DNA from: Paenibacillus lycopersici
GTDB lineage: Bacteria > Bacillota > Bacilli > Paenibacillales > Paenibacillaceae
Direction of reading: 5' to 3'
Length of the DNA stretch: 64,000 nucleotides
NCBI RefSeq assembly: GCF_010119935.1
Contig: NZ_CP048209.1
Location: 4,157,001-4,221,000, forward strand
Of this stretch, positions 26,342-35,817 are shown in pieces (position 1 is the stretch's first letter; each line of letters begins with the position of its first letter). Under the pieces are notes generated by a model, which was given only the letters and a program-made list of their open reading frames with translations, had not been told where the DNA came from and did not search any database. The position numbers and the translations under genes are program-made.

Positions 26342-26689
26342 ATGTCCCGACCATACAAAGAAATTCAATCGATCGAAGAATGGAATGCCGCGCTGGAAGG
26401 CTCCGCTTCCCGCCCGCTCGTCGTGTTCAAGCACAGCACGACTTGTCCGGTAAGCGCGAACGCGTACAACGAGTTCGCGAACTACTTGAACAGCGATGCC
26501 GCTTCCGAAGACACGGACTATGTGCTCGTGAAAGTCATCGAATCCCGTCCCGTCTCCAACCAGATCGCCGAAGACGTCGCGGTGAAGCATGAATCGCCGC
26601 AAATCATCCTCGTGAAGGATAAAGCCAAGTACTGGACGGCTTCGCACTGGTCCATTACGGAAGCGCATATGAAGGCGGTCATGAACTAG
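26342..26689 (+). CDS. ytxJ: Bacillithiol-system redox protein YtxJ
   Basis: A 115-residue monothiol thioredoxin-fold protein of the YtxJ/BrxC family, thought to remove bacillithiol from oxidised protein thiols. The active-site Cys lies in KHSTTCPVSANAY (usually TCPIS), with a single Cys as in the family. The cis-Pro region is ESPQIILVKDKAKYW. The start has TTAGGAG near it. It stands alone after the GH18 gene and faces speD, with a shared hairpin at 26715-26764 between them. Presence of YtxJ supports a bacillithiol-using Firmicute. Confidence 0.92.
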   Translation: MSRPYKEIQSIEEWNAALEGSASRPLVVFKHSTTCPVSANAYNEFANYLNSDAASEDTDYVLVKVIESRPVSNQIAEDVAVKHESPQIILVKDKAKYWTASHWSITEAHMKAVMN

Positions 26690-26714
26690 GCAGACTGCGA
26701 ACAGGCACAATGAT

Positions 26715-26764
26715 CAAGCCCCGGTCAAGAAGAAGCGTAATCGCCTCTTAGTGACCGGGGCTTG
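26715..26764. terminator. Bidirectional terminator between ytxJ and speD
   Basis: CAAGCCCCGGTCA and TGACCGGGGCTTG form a perfect 13-pair stem with a second inner stem. Neither side has a long T tract. It lies between two convergent genes. Confidence 0.7.
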
Positions 26765-26847
26765 CTGCATGTTCGCCCGCGGGACAGAGTCCTTCTCGAG
26801 CGGTATGGGAAGGTATGGCGCCGTGCGCGGGCCAATCCATATCCCGC

Positions 26848-27660
26848 TTAGGCGAATATCATATTTTTACCGTAGAAAATCTCGTCCATTTCCCACCTGA
26901 CGCTCTTCTCGATCTCCGCCTGCTCTTCCGCGCTCAGCGTATCCTTCGTGTAGCCGAACAAATAATTGTTCAGATCGAATTCGCGCAGCTTGCATTTGGT
27001 GTGGAAAATGTTCTCCTGGTACACGTTGACGTCGATCATGTGATACGAATCTTTGATTTCATCCGGAATGTAGTTCTGGATGGAACTGATCTCATGGTCG
27101 ATGAACAGCTTGTGGCCGTTAATGTCGCGCGTAAACCCTCGAACCCGGTAATCCATCGTCATGATATCGGTATCGAACGAGCGGATCAGGTAATGGAGCG
27201 CTTTGAGCGGCGAGATCTCGCCGCAGGTGGACACGTCGATATCCGCGCGGAACGTGCTGATGCCTTCGTCCGGGTGATACTCGGGGTAGGTGTGCACGGT
27301 AATATGGCTCGTGCTGAGGTGCATGACGACCGCGTCCGGCAGCGGTCCCGGCGATTCCTCGAACGATTCGTTCGGCGCCTGCTCGATCGGGCCTTCCGAG
27401 ACGAGCATCGTCACGCTCGCGCCTTGCGGCTCGTAATCCTGCTTGGCGATATTGAGCACATGGGCGCCGATGATTTCGGCGACGGTCTTCAGAATCGCGG
27501 TAAGCCGATCCGCGTTGTACTGCTGATCTATGTAGGCGATGTACGCTTCGCGTTCTTTTTTGGTCTTGGTGAAACAAATGTCGTACATGTTGAAGCTCAG
27601 CGACTTCGTCAAGTTGTTGAACCCGTGCAGCGTGATCCGCTGCTCAGACGTTAATTTCAA
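26848..27660 (-). CDS. speD: S-adenosylmethionine decarboxylase, proenzyme (E. coli type)
   Basis: Pyruvoyl-dependent enzyme that makes decarboxylated SAM for spermidine synthesis. The 270-residue form is the longer E. coli-type class, not the short class of B. subtilis. The self-cleavage site is in [14 protein letters not shown], with Ser118 becoming the pyruvoyl group. The region [19 protein letters not shown] follows as expected. I chose TTG at 27660 because GGGGGG lies seven bases upstream; a second TTG at 27675 overlaps that site. A perfect GGCCGG/CCGGCC hairpin (27730-27747) lies in the leader. No spermidine synthase gene is nearby. Confidence 0.92.
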   Translation of the reverse strand: MKLTSEQRITLHGFNNLTKSLSFNMYDICFTKTKKEREAYIAYIDQQYNADRLTAILKTVAEIIGAHVLNIAKQDYEPQGASVTMLVSEGPIEQAPNESFEESPGPLPDAVVMHLSTSHITVHTYPEYHPDEGISTFRADIDVSTCGEISPLKALHYLIRSFDTDIMTMDYRVRGFTRDINGHKLFIDHEISSIQNYIPDEIKDSYHMIDVNVYQENIFHTKCKLREFDLNNYLFGYTKDTLSAEEQAEIEKSVRWEMDEIFYGKNMIFA

Positions 27661-27909
27661 CCTCGTTCCCCCCAATTCTGATTGCTGCTTGTCGCGCCGA
27701 CCCTATCGATGCTTAGGATGGGATGCCTAGGCCGGTTCTATCCGGCCGCTCCCAAATTTATATCGGATATGCGCCGTTCATAGTTTATCATACTTACCCG
27801 GTTTCACGAATAAATAACATTCGCCTATAGAAGTCATAGACAGCCTGTATTTCACTTTGCATCCGGCCCGTGCGACAATAGCCTCATCCTGCGAAACGAG
27901 GTGATCGGT

Positions 27910-28695
27910 ATGACACAGACTAATGAATGGCGGCCCGGCATGTACGACGACAAGCTCGGCTTCGTATCGGAATTGGGCAGAGGCGTCATCGAATTGCTGC
28001 GGCCGGCGAGCGGCGAACGGATTCTCGACCTGGGCTGCGGCACGGGAGACTTGACGGACGAAATCGCAAAGTCGGGCGCCATCGTGACCGGCATGGACAT
28101 GTCCGGGGAGATGATCGCGTCCGCGCGATCGAAATACCCCCGCCTCGAGTTCCGCGTCGGCAACGGCGAGGCGTTCGCCGTCGACGCGGCTTACGACGCC
28201 GTATTCTCGAATGCCGCCCTGCACTGGATGACGAATCCGCGGCAGGTTGTCCGCTGCGTGTGGAACGCATTAAGCGCGGGAGGCCGCTTCGCCGCCGAAT
28301 TCGGAGGCCAAGGCAATGTCGCGGCCGTCATCGACGCGCTGCGCGAAACGCTTGCGGATGATTACGGGATCGATGCGGCAGCGCGCAATCCGTGGTATTT
28401 TCCGAGCATCGGGCAATACGCCGCGCTGCTGGAGGAGCAGGGTTTCGACGTCAAAGCGGCGTTTCACTTCGACCGGCCGACGCCGATGAAGGACGGCGAC
28501 CATGGCTTGAATCACTGGCTGAGCGGTTTCGCCGGTACTTTCATCAACGGTCTGACGGACGAACAGAAGCATGGCGTATTCGCGAAAGTCGCGGCGAAAA
28601 CGCGGCCGGCGCTCTTCCGCGACGGGGTCTGGCATGTCGATTACAGACGGCTGCGCATCCTTGCGGTCAAGCCTGCGATCGTCGTGCCCGTATGA
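27910..28695 (+). CDS. Class I SAM-dependent methyltransferase (UbiE-like)
   Basis: A 261-residue small-molecule-type methyltransferase. SAM motif I is ILDLGCGTGDLTDEIAKSGA, with the acidic residue in VTGMDMSGEM that binds the ribose. AVFSNAALHWM is typical of the Methyltransf_11 group. A C-terminal extension with hydrophobic helices follows. The ATG at 27910 has AGGTGAT six bases upstream; a GTG at 27901 is less likely. The target is unknown, and the flanking genes (speD and an ABC transporter) give no hint. Confidence 0.85.
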   Translation: MTQTNEWRPGMYDDKLGFVSELGRGVIELLRPASGERILDLGCGTGDLTDEIAKSGAIVTGMDMSGEMIASARSKYPRLEFRVGNGEAFAVDAAYDAVFSNAALHWMTNPRQVVRCVWNALSAGGRFAAEFGGQGNVAAVIDALRETLADDYGIDAAARNPWYFPSIGQYAALLEEQGFDVKAAFHFDRPTPMKDGDHGLNHWLSGFAGTFINGLTDEQKHGVFAKVAAKTRPALFRDGVWHVDYRRLRILAVKPAIVVPV

Positions 28696-28853
28696 TTCTA
28701 TAACCGCGGCATCTGCCGCGAGAGATCTACGATCGTCCATCCAGCCAACGAGCCGCTTGCCGACAAGCTGCAGGGTCCGCGCTTTCCCCCTTGCAGCGTC
28801 CCCGCAAGCGGCGACTCATAAGCTGCCATCGCTCCGCCCTTCCTCGCCTTCCG

Positions 28854-29654
28854 TCACGACTCGTGATGGTATTTCTTCTTCGCATACAGTTCCAGCAGGT
28901 TCACGACGCCGTACAGCACGACGGACAACAGCGCGAGCAGCGCGATGCTGACCATGACCAAATTCATCTGGAACACCTGGCCGCCGTAGATGATCAGATA
29001 GCCGAGCCCCGCTTTCGAGGACAGAAACTCGCCCATGATGACGCCGACGAGCGTCAAGCCGACATTCACTTTCAACGTCGAGATCAGATGCGGCACGCTG
29101 GCCGGCAGCAGCACCATGCCCAGCATTTGCAGCTTGGTCGCGCCGAACGACTCCATCAGCTTCAGCTTCGTCCGGCTGATCTCCTTGAATCCGCTCTCGA
29201 TCATGATGATCGTCACGATGAGCGAGATCGCAACCGCCATCCCGTAGACGGAGTAACGGTCGCCGAGCCAGATATAGAAGATCGGTCCGAGCGCCACTTT
29301 CGGCAGCGCGTTCAAGACGACCATGTACGGATCGAGCACCCTCGAAGCGAAAGACGACCACCAGAACAGAATCGCGGCCAAGATGCCTGCCGTCATCGAC
29401 AGCCCGATACCGGCGAGCGTCTCCTGCGTCGTAATCCATAAGTGATGGAACAGGCTGCCGTTCCGCGCCAGATCGAAGAACGATGTCCACAGCTGCGACG
29501 GTTTGCTCGTGAGCATGGAGTCGATCCATTCCCACCGCGCCGCGAGCTCCCACAGCAGCAGGAAAATCGCCAGCAGCATGAGCCGCGCGAACCATACGAG
29601 CCACTGCCTTCGTCTCTGGGACCGAAGGTAGCGTTCATAGAGGGGAGACGGCAT
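28854..29654 (-). CDS. ABC transporter permease, nitrate/sulfonate/taurine-type
   Basis: A 266-residue inner-membrane permease of the SsuC/TauC/ThiX class. About six hydrophobic helices are present, and the EAA loop is KLMESFGATKLQMLGMVLLPASVP. It overlaps the end of the ATPase gene by 20 bases, so translation is coupled. AAGGAG lies 10 bases before the ATG at 29654 and 4 bases before the ATG at 29660; I prefer the former. The operon order is binding protein, ATPase, permease. The substrate is not shown by the sequence. Confidence 0.9.
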   Translation of the reverse strand: MPSPLYERYLRSQRRRQWLVWFARLMLLAIFLLLWELAARWEWIDSMLTSKPSQLWTSFFDLARNGSLFHHLWITTQETLAGIGLSMTAGILAAILFWWSSFASRVLDPYMVVLNALPKVALGPIFYIWLGDRYSVYGMAVAISLIVTIIMIESGFKEISRTKLKLMESFGATKLQMLGMVLLPASVPHLISTLKVNVGLTLVGVIMGEFLSSKAGLGYLIIYGGQVFQMNLVMVSIALLALLSVVLYGVVNLLELYAKKKYHHES

Positions 29655-30450
29655 GGCCATCCAGCTCCTTCCAGATCGCATTGAAGTAATCGTGATACTT
29701 GGCCGCCTGCCGCTTGCTCCACGGCGACAGCTGCCCGCCTTCGTCGAGGTCGATCTCGTGCACCGCGGCGATCGTGCTCGGCCGCTTCGCCATGACGAGT
29801 ACCCGGTCGGCCATGCTGATCGCCTCGGACAGGTCGTGGGTGACCAGGACGGCCGTCTTGCCCTGGTCCTTGATAATGCGGAATACTTCCTCCGACAGTG
29901 TCAGGCGCGTCTGGTAATCCAGCGCGGAGAAAGGCTCGTCGAGCAGCAGGATATCCGGCTCCGCGACGAGCGTACGGATGAGCGCCACGCGCTGGCGCAT
30001 GCCGCCCGACAGCTGGGCCGGCGCATGGCGCATGAAATCGCCGAGCCCGTAACGGGCGAGCAGCTCCGCGCCTTTGCGCCGCGCCGCCTCCTTCTCCATT
30101 CGCCGGATTTCCGCGCCGACGGTCACGTTGCCGAGCACGTCCCGCCATTCGAACAGATGGTCGTGCTGCAGCATATACCCGACTTTGACGGAGGGCTCCG
30201 TCACCTCCGCGCCGTCGATCGACACCTTGCCCCGCGTCGGCTTCAGCATGCCGGATATGAGGGAGAGCAGCGTGCTCTTGCCGCAGCCGCTCGGCCCTAC
30301 GATGCTGATGAACTCGCCCTTGCCGATCGCGAGCGTAATATCGCGCAGCGCCTCGGTCTCTTCCCGGGGCGTGAAATAGCTCAGTCCGACGCCGTCCAGC
30401 CTGATATGCTCCGCCTGCCTCGCTCGCGCGCCGCTCTCCCTGCGCATCAT
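29635..30450 (-). CDS. ABC transporter ATP-binding protein, nitrate/sulfonate/taurine-type
   Basis: A 271-residue ATPase that powers the adjoining permease. Walker A is GPSGCGKSTLL, the signature LSGGMRQRVALIRTL and Walker B ILLLDEPFSALD. All essential residues are present. It begins with a short Arg-rich extension before HIRLDGVGLSYF. It starts four bases after the binding-protein stop and runs into the permease gene by 20 bases, so all three are one operon. Confidence 0.95.
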   Translation of the reverse strand: MMRRESGARARQAEHIRLDGVGLSYFTPREETEALRDITLAIGKGEFISIVGPSGCGKSTLLSLISGMLKPTRGKVSIDGAEVTEPSVKVGYMLQHDHLFEWRDVLGNVTVGAEIRRMEKEAARRKGAELLARYGLGDFMRHAPAQLSGGMRQRVALIRTLVAEPDILLLDEPFSALDYQTRLTLSEEVFRIIKDQGKTAVLVTHDLSEAISMADRVLVMAKRPSTIAAVHEIDLDEGGQLSPWSKRQAAKYHDYFNAIWKELDGHAVSPL

Positions 30451-30454
30451 CGCG

Positions 30455-31465
30455 TTACTTCGCCTTCCCGAGCTTCTGCACGAAGCTCATGTCGACGACG
30501 TCTTCCATCTTCGCGATCTTGTCTTCCGCCTTCAGCACGCCGTTCTCGACGAGCACGTTCTGCAGCACGTCGAATTGCGCCTGCGTCAGCTCCGGATCGG
30601 TCGGCCATGTGCCCTGCGCCTTGTAACGGTTGACGGATTGAAGGATCAGCTCATCCGACGTGCCGTCGAAGAACGGCTTCAAGGCGGCGACTATCTGCTC
30701 GTCGGACGCCGTGCCGAGCCATTTCGCGCCTTCGGTTACCGCAGCCGTGAATTTCGTGATGATGTCCGGATGCGCTTTGATGTAATCGGATGTCGCGACG
30801 TACGACGTTTCCGGGTACGGACCGAACGCTTCGCCGAGCGATGCGGCGTAATACGCTTTGCCTTCCTGGACGAGCGTCGAGGCGACCGGCTCGAACACTT
30901 GAATGTAATCGCCCTGGCCGCTCGTGAATGCGCCGGCCATGGCGGTCGAAGCGATGTTCGTGACGACCTTCGCGCCGGCGACCTGTTCTTGCGTCAGCGT
31001 CGAATTCAGCACCATCTGCGGCGAACTGCCGGGCCTCCAGCCGATGACCGTTTTGCCTTCCAGGTCCTTCCACTGGAAGTTGTCGATTTGCTCGCGGGAC
31101 AGGAGGAACGAACCGTCGACCGCCGTCAGCTGATGGAATACTTTCAGCGTCTTGCCGCCCTTCTGGTTGTAGATGTAGATCGCCGTTTCCGGGCCGACCA
31201 TCGAGATGTCCGCCGTGCCCGCAATGAGAGCCGCCGCGCCTTTGTCGGAGCCTTGCGCGGTATTCATGTCGACGTTCAAGCCCTGCTCCTTGAAGAAGCC
31301 CTGCGACATCGCGACATAATGCGGCGCATAGAAAATCGAGCGGATAACTTCGGAGAATTTGACGGTCGTCAATTTATCCGATTTGGAGCTTTTGCCGCAG
31401 GCTGCCGTCATCGCCAGCAGCACGGCAACCAGCAGCAGCAGTGCCGGTTTGATCATTTTCCTCAT
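30455..31465 (-). CDS. ABC transporter substrate-binding lipoprotein (NMT1/THI5-like)
   Basis: A 336-residue extracellular lipoprotein that would deliver substrate to the permease. The signal ends in MTAAC, so Cys18 is the lipid anchor. The mature part has RSIFYAPHYVAMSQGFFKEQGLNV, a typical opening of the NMT1/THI5 group that includes thiamine-precursor, nitrate and sulfonate binders. I chose ATG 31465, with AAAGGAG upstream; a longer frame passes through the promoter region. I looked for a TPP riboswitch in the leader and saw none, so a thiamine-precursor role is not supported by regulation. Confidence 0.9.
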   Translation of the reverse strand: MRKMIKPALLLLVAVLLAMTAACGKSSKSDKLTTVKFSEVIRSIFYAPHYVAMSQGFFKEQGLNVDMNTAQGSDKGAAALIAGTADISMVGPETAIYIYNQKGGKTLKVFHQLTAVDGSFLLSREQIDNFQWKDLEGKTVIGWRPGSSPQMVLNSTLTQEQVAGAKVVTNIASTAMAGAFTSGQGDYIQVFEPVASTLVQEGKAYYAASLGEAFGPYPETSYVATSDYIKAHPDIITKFTAAVTEGAKWLGTASDEQIVAALKPFFDGTSDELILQSVNRYKAQGTWPTDPELTQAQFDVLQNVLVENGVLKAEDKIAKMEDVVDMSFVQKLGKAK

Positions 31466-31524
31466 GGTGACTACTCCTTTGCCATCGATAATGTCCGTCA
31501 TGCAAGGGCCATGCTGTATGTGAA

Positions 31525-31540
31525 CGGTTCGCCCGAACCG
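31525..31540 (-). promoter_or_regulatory. Inverted repeat upstream of the ABC operon
   Basis: CGGTTCG-CC-CGAACCG is a perfect palindrome with seven-base arms, 60 bases before the binding-protein start. It may be an operator for a dimeric repressor. It is not followed by T residues and so is not a terminator. Confidence 0.5.
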
Positions 31541-31569
31541 GGTATGCCGACGCATGCGGGGCCAAACGC

Positions 31570-31605
31570 AAAAAAGCCTTGAATAGGTAATATCCTATTC
31601 AAAGC
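31570..31605 (-). terminator. Terminator of the phasin-UbiB operon
   Basis: Minus-strand GCTTTGAATAGG and CCTATTCAAGGC pair throughout (one G-T) with a six-base loop, then TTTTTT. It lies 52 bases after the stop of the kinase gene and insulates the ABC operon. Confidence 0.9.
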
Positions 31606-31656
31606 TCTAGGCGAAGGTTCTTGCAGCCCATCGCTTACATTCGGGAGCCGGAAGCT

Positions 31657-33330
31657 TCAGAGACGGCCGGATCGGAAGATGGCGTAGATGAGCCACATAA
31701 ACATGAACAGGGCGACGATGAACCCGGCCTCGATGATCGGCACATGCCACAGGATCGATTGGGAATGGTTGAGCGCGGCGCCGATAATCAAGCCGACCAT
31801 CAGAATGCTGAGGGAGAGCAGCACGATGCTGAACGACAACCGGTTGCCGAGCCGGTCCATCTTCTTGGTCAACGCGTCCACTTGCGGCGAAGCGACCTCG
31901 ACGCGCAGCTTCCCCTGCCGGATAAGGCGCGCCAGCTGCTTCAGGCTGAGCGGCACGTCGCTGATCAGATCAAGCATCTCCGGGATGTCCTCCAGCCACT
32001 GCTTCACGATGTTGCGGGGATCGATCCGCTCGAGGAACAGCTTCCTGCCGAACGGCTCGGCAACGTCGAAGACGCTGAAGCTCGGATCCAGCGCCGTCAC
32101 GACGCCTTCCATCGTCAGCAGCGCTTTGCCGAGCAGGGTCAATTCGGAAGGGATGCGAATCCGATGCTTGAACGACAGCGAGAACAGGTCGCCGACGACT
32201 TCTTCGAAGCCGATCCGGTTGAGCGGCAGCTTGTAGTACTTCTCGCGCATATCGTCGACATCGGCGGCGAGCGCGTCCATGTCCGTCTCTTCCGGAATGA
32301 CGCCCATGTTCGAGATGGCGCGCAAGACGCCCTTCGAGCTGTGGTTCCGCAGCGCGATAATGAAGGATACGAACTGCTTCTTCATGGCGGGATTCAGCCT
32401 GCCGACCATGCCGAAGTCGAGCAGCGCCAGGCTGCCGTCCTCCAGCGCCAGCACGTTGCCGGGATGCGGGTCGCCGTGATAGTGCCCGGAGACGAGAATC
32501 TGATGAAGCATGGTCGTGGCGAACCGGTCCGCCAGCTGGCGCGTATCCAGCCCCCTGCGTTCGAGCGCGGACCGGTCGGACAGCTTGACGCCGTCCACGT
32601 ATGCCATCGTCAGCACGCGCTTGGAGCTGTAATCCCAGTAGACCTTCGGCACGAGGACATGCTGCAGCGGTTCGCTCTGGGCCATGAACCGCTCCGCGTT
32701 GCGCGCCTCCAGCGAATAGTCCAGCTCCTTGCGCAGCACCTGGCCGAGCTCGTCGATAATCTCGCCCAGCCGATAATTGCGCGCCCACTCCATCGTGCCT
32801 TCGGCCAGCCGCGCCCAATCGGCCAAAATATCCATGTCGGTCTCGATCAGCCGCTGAATGCCCGGCCGCTGCACCTTGATGGCAACCGGCGTGCCGTCCG
32901 GCAAGCAAGCCCGGTACACTTGCCCGATCGACGCCGCGGCGAGCGGCTCCTCGGCGAACGACCGGAACAGCTCCCCGATCGGAGCGCCGAGCTCCTCTTC
33001 GATAATCGGCGCGACCTCATCGAACGGCGACGCAGGCACGCTGTCCTGCAGCCGTTCCAGCTCTGCCACGATATCCGCCGGCACGAGGTCGGGACGCGTG
33101 CTGGCGATCTGCCCGAGCTTCACGAACGTCGGCCCCAATTCCTCCAGCATGAGACGGATGCGCTCGCCGAGCGTCTTGGCGTGAAGCTCCTTCTTCTCTT
33201 CGCTGCGGAAGAACAACAGCTTGTCGGTGATTCCCATTTCAGAGGACACATAGCCGAGTCCGTTGCGCGCGAACGCCGAGGCAATGGTCCTGTAGCGCTG
33301 CAATTGCCGCAGCCGTTTCCCCGCGTTCAT
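31657..33330 (-). CDS. ABC1/UbiB-family atypical protein kinase-like protein
   Basis: A 557-residue UbiB/AarF-like protein. The characteristic N-terminal KxGQ motif is in FVKLGQIASTRPDLVP. The Ala-rich nucleotide loop is in EPLAAASIGQVYRA, and VAIKVQRPG and HGDPHPGNVL are the lysine and metal-binding parts. Two hydrophobic helices (about 500-553) anchor the C-terminus in the membrane. UbiB homologues support ubiquinone or related prenyl-lipid biology, but Paenibacillus makes menaquinone, so the substrate is open. GGAGG lies seven bases before the ATG. It is 13 bases downstream of the phasin gene. Confidence 0.92.
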   Translation of the reverse strand: MNAGKRLRQLQRYRTIASAFARNGLGYVSSEMGITDKLLFFRSEEKKELHAKTLGERIRLMLEELGPTFVKLGQIASTRPDLVPADIVAELERLQDSVPASPFDEVAPIIEEELGAPIGELFRSFAEEPLAAASIGQVYRACLPDGTPVAIKVQRPGIQRLIETDMDILADWARLAEGTMEWARNYRLGEIIDELGQVLRKELDYSLEARNAERFMAQSEPLQHVLVPKVYWDYSSKRVLTMAYVDGVKLSDRSALERRGLDTRQLADRFATTMLHQILVSGHYHGDPHPGNVLALEDGSLALLDFGMVGRLNPAMKKQFVSFIIALRNHSSKGVLRAISNMGVIPEETDMDALAADVDDMREKYYKLPLNRIGFEEVVGDLFSLSFKHRIRIPSELTLLGKALLTMEGVVTALDPSFSVFDVAEPFGRKLFLERIDPRNIVKQWLEDIPEMLDLISDVPLSLKQLARLIRQGKLRVEVASPQVDALTKKMDRLGNRLSFSIVLLSLSILMVGLIIGAALNHSQSILWHVPIIEAGFIVALFMFMWLIYAIFRSGRL

Positions 33331-33343
33331 CGCAGGCCTCCGA

Positions 33344-33652
33344 TCATTGTCCGGACGGATTCGACCGTTCCTGCTCCAGCGTTTCCAGCCGCCGTTCGAG
33401 GCGTTCGATGTCTTCCTTCGTCGCCAGCTTGCCCTCGCCCATCAGCGCCTGCACGCGCTCGCGCGCCATCGTTTCCACCCGCTGCCGAAGCTCGTCTCCT
33501 TTGGCCAGCAGTTCTTCCACCAGCGCCTTGGATTCCGTTTTGCTCACTTCGCCTTTCTTGACCAGTTCCTCGAATGTCTTCTCCACCTGCTCTTTGCCGG
33601 CAAGCGCCAGTCCAAGCCCGAGCGAAATGGCTTTTCCGATTGTATCCTTCAT
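33344..33652 (-). CDS. Phasin-family protein (PHA granule-associated-like)
   Basis: A 102-residue helical protein of the phasin family, which in other bacteria binds polyhydroxyalkanoate granules. A short hydrophobic N-terminus (ISLGLGLALAGKEQ) leads into a long amphipathic helix rich in Glu, Lys and Arg that should form a coiled coil, ending in RLERRLETLEQE. No PHA synthase lies in the window. The pair phasin-UbiB recurs in Paenibacillus. The ATG at 33652 and a GTG three codons upstream are both possible; GAGAGG lies 12 bases before the ATG. Confidence 0.75.
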   Translation of the reverse strand: MKDTIGKAISLGLGLALAGKEQVEKTFEELVKKGEVSKTESKALVEELLAKGDELRQRVETMARERVQALMGEGKLATKEDIERLERRLETLEQERSNPSGQ

Positions 33653-33864
33653 GCGAATCACGATCCTCTCGAATCAATTTGCAAGCGCAGGCACGAACAT
33701 AACCGGCGCAGCTTCTTGTCCTATAGTATGCTTCCATTCCCTCCTTCAATTCCCAAGCTTGGCAATTCGGCGTGAAAGTCCATGCGCACCGGAGAGCCGA
33801 CTGGAGGCGGCAAACGCGGATGAAGCCATACACGGCCGTGATCAAAGAGCTGCGTACGCATGAC

Positions 33865-33908
33865 AAAAAACGGCAGGCCGACAATGCGATGCATTGCCTG
33901 CCTGCCGT
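33865..33908 (-). terminator. Terminator of the GGDEF gene
   Basis: Minus-strand CGGCAGGC and GCCTGCCG flank a loop that contains a second partial stem, followed by TTTTTT. It starts four bases past the stop. Confidence 0.88.
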
Positions 33909-33911
33909 TCA

Positions 33912-35477
33912 TCAAGCCGTTACGGCCGCTTCTTGCAGCCGTACCCGGTTGCGCCCTTCCCGCTTTGCCGTATACAGCGCCATATCCGCTTTCTTGAGCA
34001 GCGATGCCAGAGATTCGCCGGCCGCTCCTTCCGACTGCGAGACGCCGAAGCTCGCCGTAACGGTAATCGTCGCACCGTCCGCGGCGAGCGGCTCGGCTTC
34101 GAGCGCCGCCCGTGCCCGCTCCGCCACGCGCGCGGCATCCCCGCGCTCGGCCGGTAGGCAAATCGCGAACTCCTCCCCGCCGTACCGTGCGAAGATCGCT
34201 TCGGGCGGCAGCAGCGGCGATACGACAGCGACGACATGCCGGAGCGCGAAGTCGCCGACCTCATGGCCGTACGTGTCGTTGATCCGCTTGAAGTAATCGA
34301 CGTCGAACAGAATGACCGACGCGTGCGCGCCGCGATTCTCGGTATCGCTGAGCAGCTGTTTGCCGCGATGGAAGAACGACGTCCGGTTCAGCAGCAGCGT
34401 CAAGCCGTCATGATAGGCAAGCCGTTCCAGCTGGTCACGCAGCCGCCTCGCTTCGGTCACGTCGATCAGCATCAACAGGCTGCCGACCGCCTCGCCTCTC
34501 TGGCCGCGGACGACGGAAGCTCTGACTTGATAGTAAGCGAACTCGCCGTTCCCGACGCTCCAGCGCACCTCGCCCTGTTCATGCTCGGACAGCCCGACAA
34601 GCGGGAAGCCGGAGCCGGTCATGCGCGTCCACGCTTCATCCAGCGTCAAGCCGATCATCTCCGCGCCGAGCGAAGGCAGCATGCGGCGCGCCGCGCCGTT
34701 GAAATCGATGAGCCGGCTCGCGGTGTCGAGCACGACGACGCCTTCGCCCATGCTCTCGAAAATGCTTTCCTTCGCGATCGGAACGATCGTCAGAATCCGC
34801 GTGGTCACGATCGCCCAGATGAACATCGCCGACGTGACGCAAATGATGACCGGCACGGGATCCATCCCGCCCGGAGTCACGCCGAGCAAGTAGACGAAGG
34901 CGCCGGTGATCGGCAGCAGCTGCCCGGCGATAAGCGTGGCAAGCTGCAGCCGGTAATCCTTCTTCGTGCGCCGCCATCGGCGAAGCAGCAGGACGGCGCC
35001 GGCGAGCATCATAGAGAACGTATAGATGCCGTGAACGACGTAGAACTGCCCGATCACGATATCCGTATACGGCAGCGAAGCGCCGTGCCGGACGGTAACC
35101 GCCTTGTAAAACAAATGATGCCAGTCGTTCGTGGCCACCATGACAATGCTGGTCACCGGAATGACGAACAACGCCGCCGCTATTTTGCGGGATACCGGCT
35201 TCCCGATGTATTGCAGCACGACCAGCAGACCCAGCACGGGCGATGTCGCCATGCCCACATATTGGACGGACGTCCATCGCATGAGTTCGGCCAATGTACC
35301 GCTGGCCATCTCGAACGCCACCGCGAATATATAAATGGCCTGCGCGACCATATAAAGCATGAATATGCGAGCGCCATGCACTTCGGCCCGCTTGATGTAC
35401 GCGTACAGGAACAGAAACATCGTAAATACGCCTGATGTCGAGACAAGCGAAATATACATGGTGAGTGAAGAACCCAT
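33912..35477 (-). CDS. Membrane diguanylate cyclase with 7TM sensor and PAS domains
   Basis: A 521-residue protein expected to make cyclic di-GMP. Seven hydrophobic helices fill residues 1-225 (histidine-kinase N-terminal 7TM sensor type). A PAS domain follows (about 230-340, with ESMGEGVVVLDT), then the GGDEF domain with VILFDVDYFKRINDTYGHEVGD and the active-site motif RYGGEEFAICLP (GGEEF). No I-site RxxD is obvious directly before the motif. I chose ATG 35477 over 35486 because AGGGG lies nine bases before it. There is no EAL partner in the window. Confidence 0.92.
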   Translation of the reverse strand: MGSSLTMYISLVSTSGVFTMFLFLYAYIKRAEVHGARIFMLYMVAQAIYIFAVAFEMASGTLAELMRWTSVQYVGMATSPVLGLLVVLQYIGKPVSRKIAAALFVIPVTSIVMVATNDWHHLFYKAVTVRHGASLPYTDIVIGQFYVVHGIYTFSMMLAGAVLLLRRWRRTKKDYRLQLATLIAGQLLPITGAFVYLLGVTPGGMDPVPVIICVTSAMFIWAIVTTRILTIVPIAKESIFESMGEGVVVLDTASRLIDFNGAARRMLPSLGAEMIGLTLDEAWTRMTGSGFPLVGLSEHEQGEVRWSVGNGEFAYYQVRASVVRGQRGEAVGSLLMLIDVTEARRLRDQLERLAYHDGLTLLLNRTSFFHRGKQLLSDTENRGAHASVILFDVDYFKRINDTYGHEVGDFALRHVVAVVSPLLPPEAIFARYGGEEFAICLPAERGDAARVAERARAALEAEPLAADGATITVTASFGVSQSEGAAGESLASLLKKADMALYTAKREGRNRVRLQEAAVTA

Positions 35478-35817
35478 TGCACGCATCCCCTATGCCGGAC
35501 TGAGTTGTCCATACAGACAGAATCTTGTCGAAAAAGCCGACTTCATGGTACCATAACGCCGCCGGGATGTCATGGGCATTTTTTGTTCGATGCCGCTCGA
35601 AGCAACCGCATGTACAAGGCTTGCAAATCGCTTGCCTTGCGGCGCAGCGATTCAAAAAGGGATCGCTCATGAAGCCGGCTGCCGCCTTCATGAACGATCC
35701 CTCTTGTATCATCCGAAGTTTACTGTGTCACCGGTGGCAAGCAATGGTATTAAGCCTTCCATCCGACTGCAGATACAGCCGCCGGGCTGACCTATAACGC
35801 TCGTGAACCCGCCGGGC
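35478..35817. other. 340-bp region between the GGDEF and GIY-YIG genes
   Basis: Both neighbours are on the minus strand. The stretch holds the GIY-YIG terminator (35654-35701) and the promoter region of the GGDEF gene. No further gene is supported. Confidence 0.5.
35654..35701 (-). terminator. Terminator downstream of the GIY-YIG gene
   Basis: Minus-strand GGGATCG/CGATCCC with an inner TCATGAAG/CTTCATGA stem, followed by TTTTTG. It lies 116 bases past the GIY-YIG stop. Confidence 0.8.

Noticed and set aside
31570..31605. Hairpin as a riboswitch expression platform for the ABC uptake operon
   Set aside because: No TPP or other aptamer sequence lies upstream, and it stands directly behind the kinase gene stop, so it is a plain terminator.
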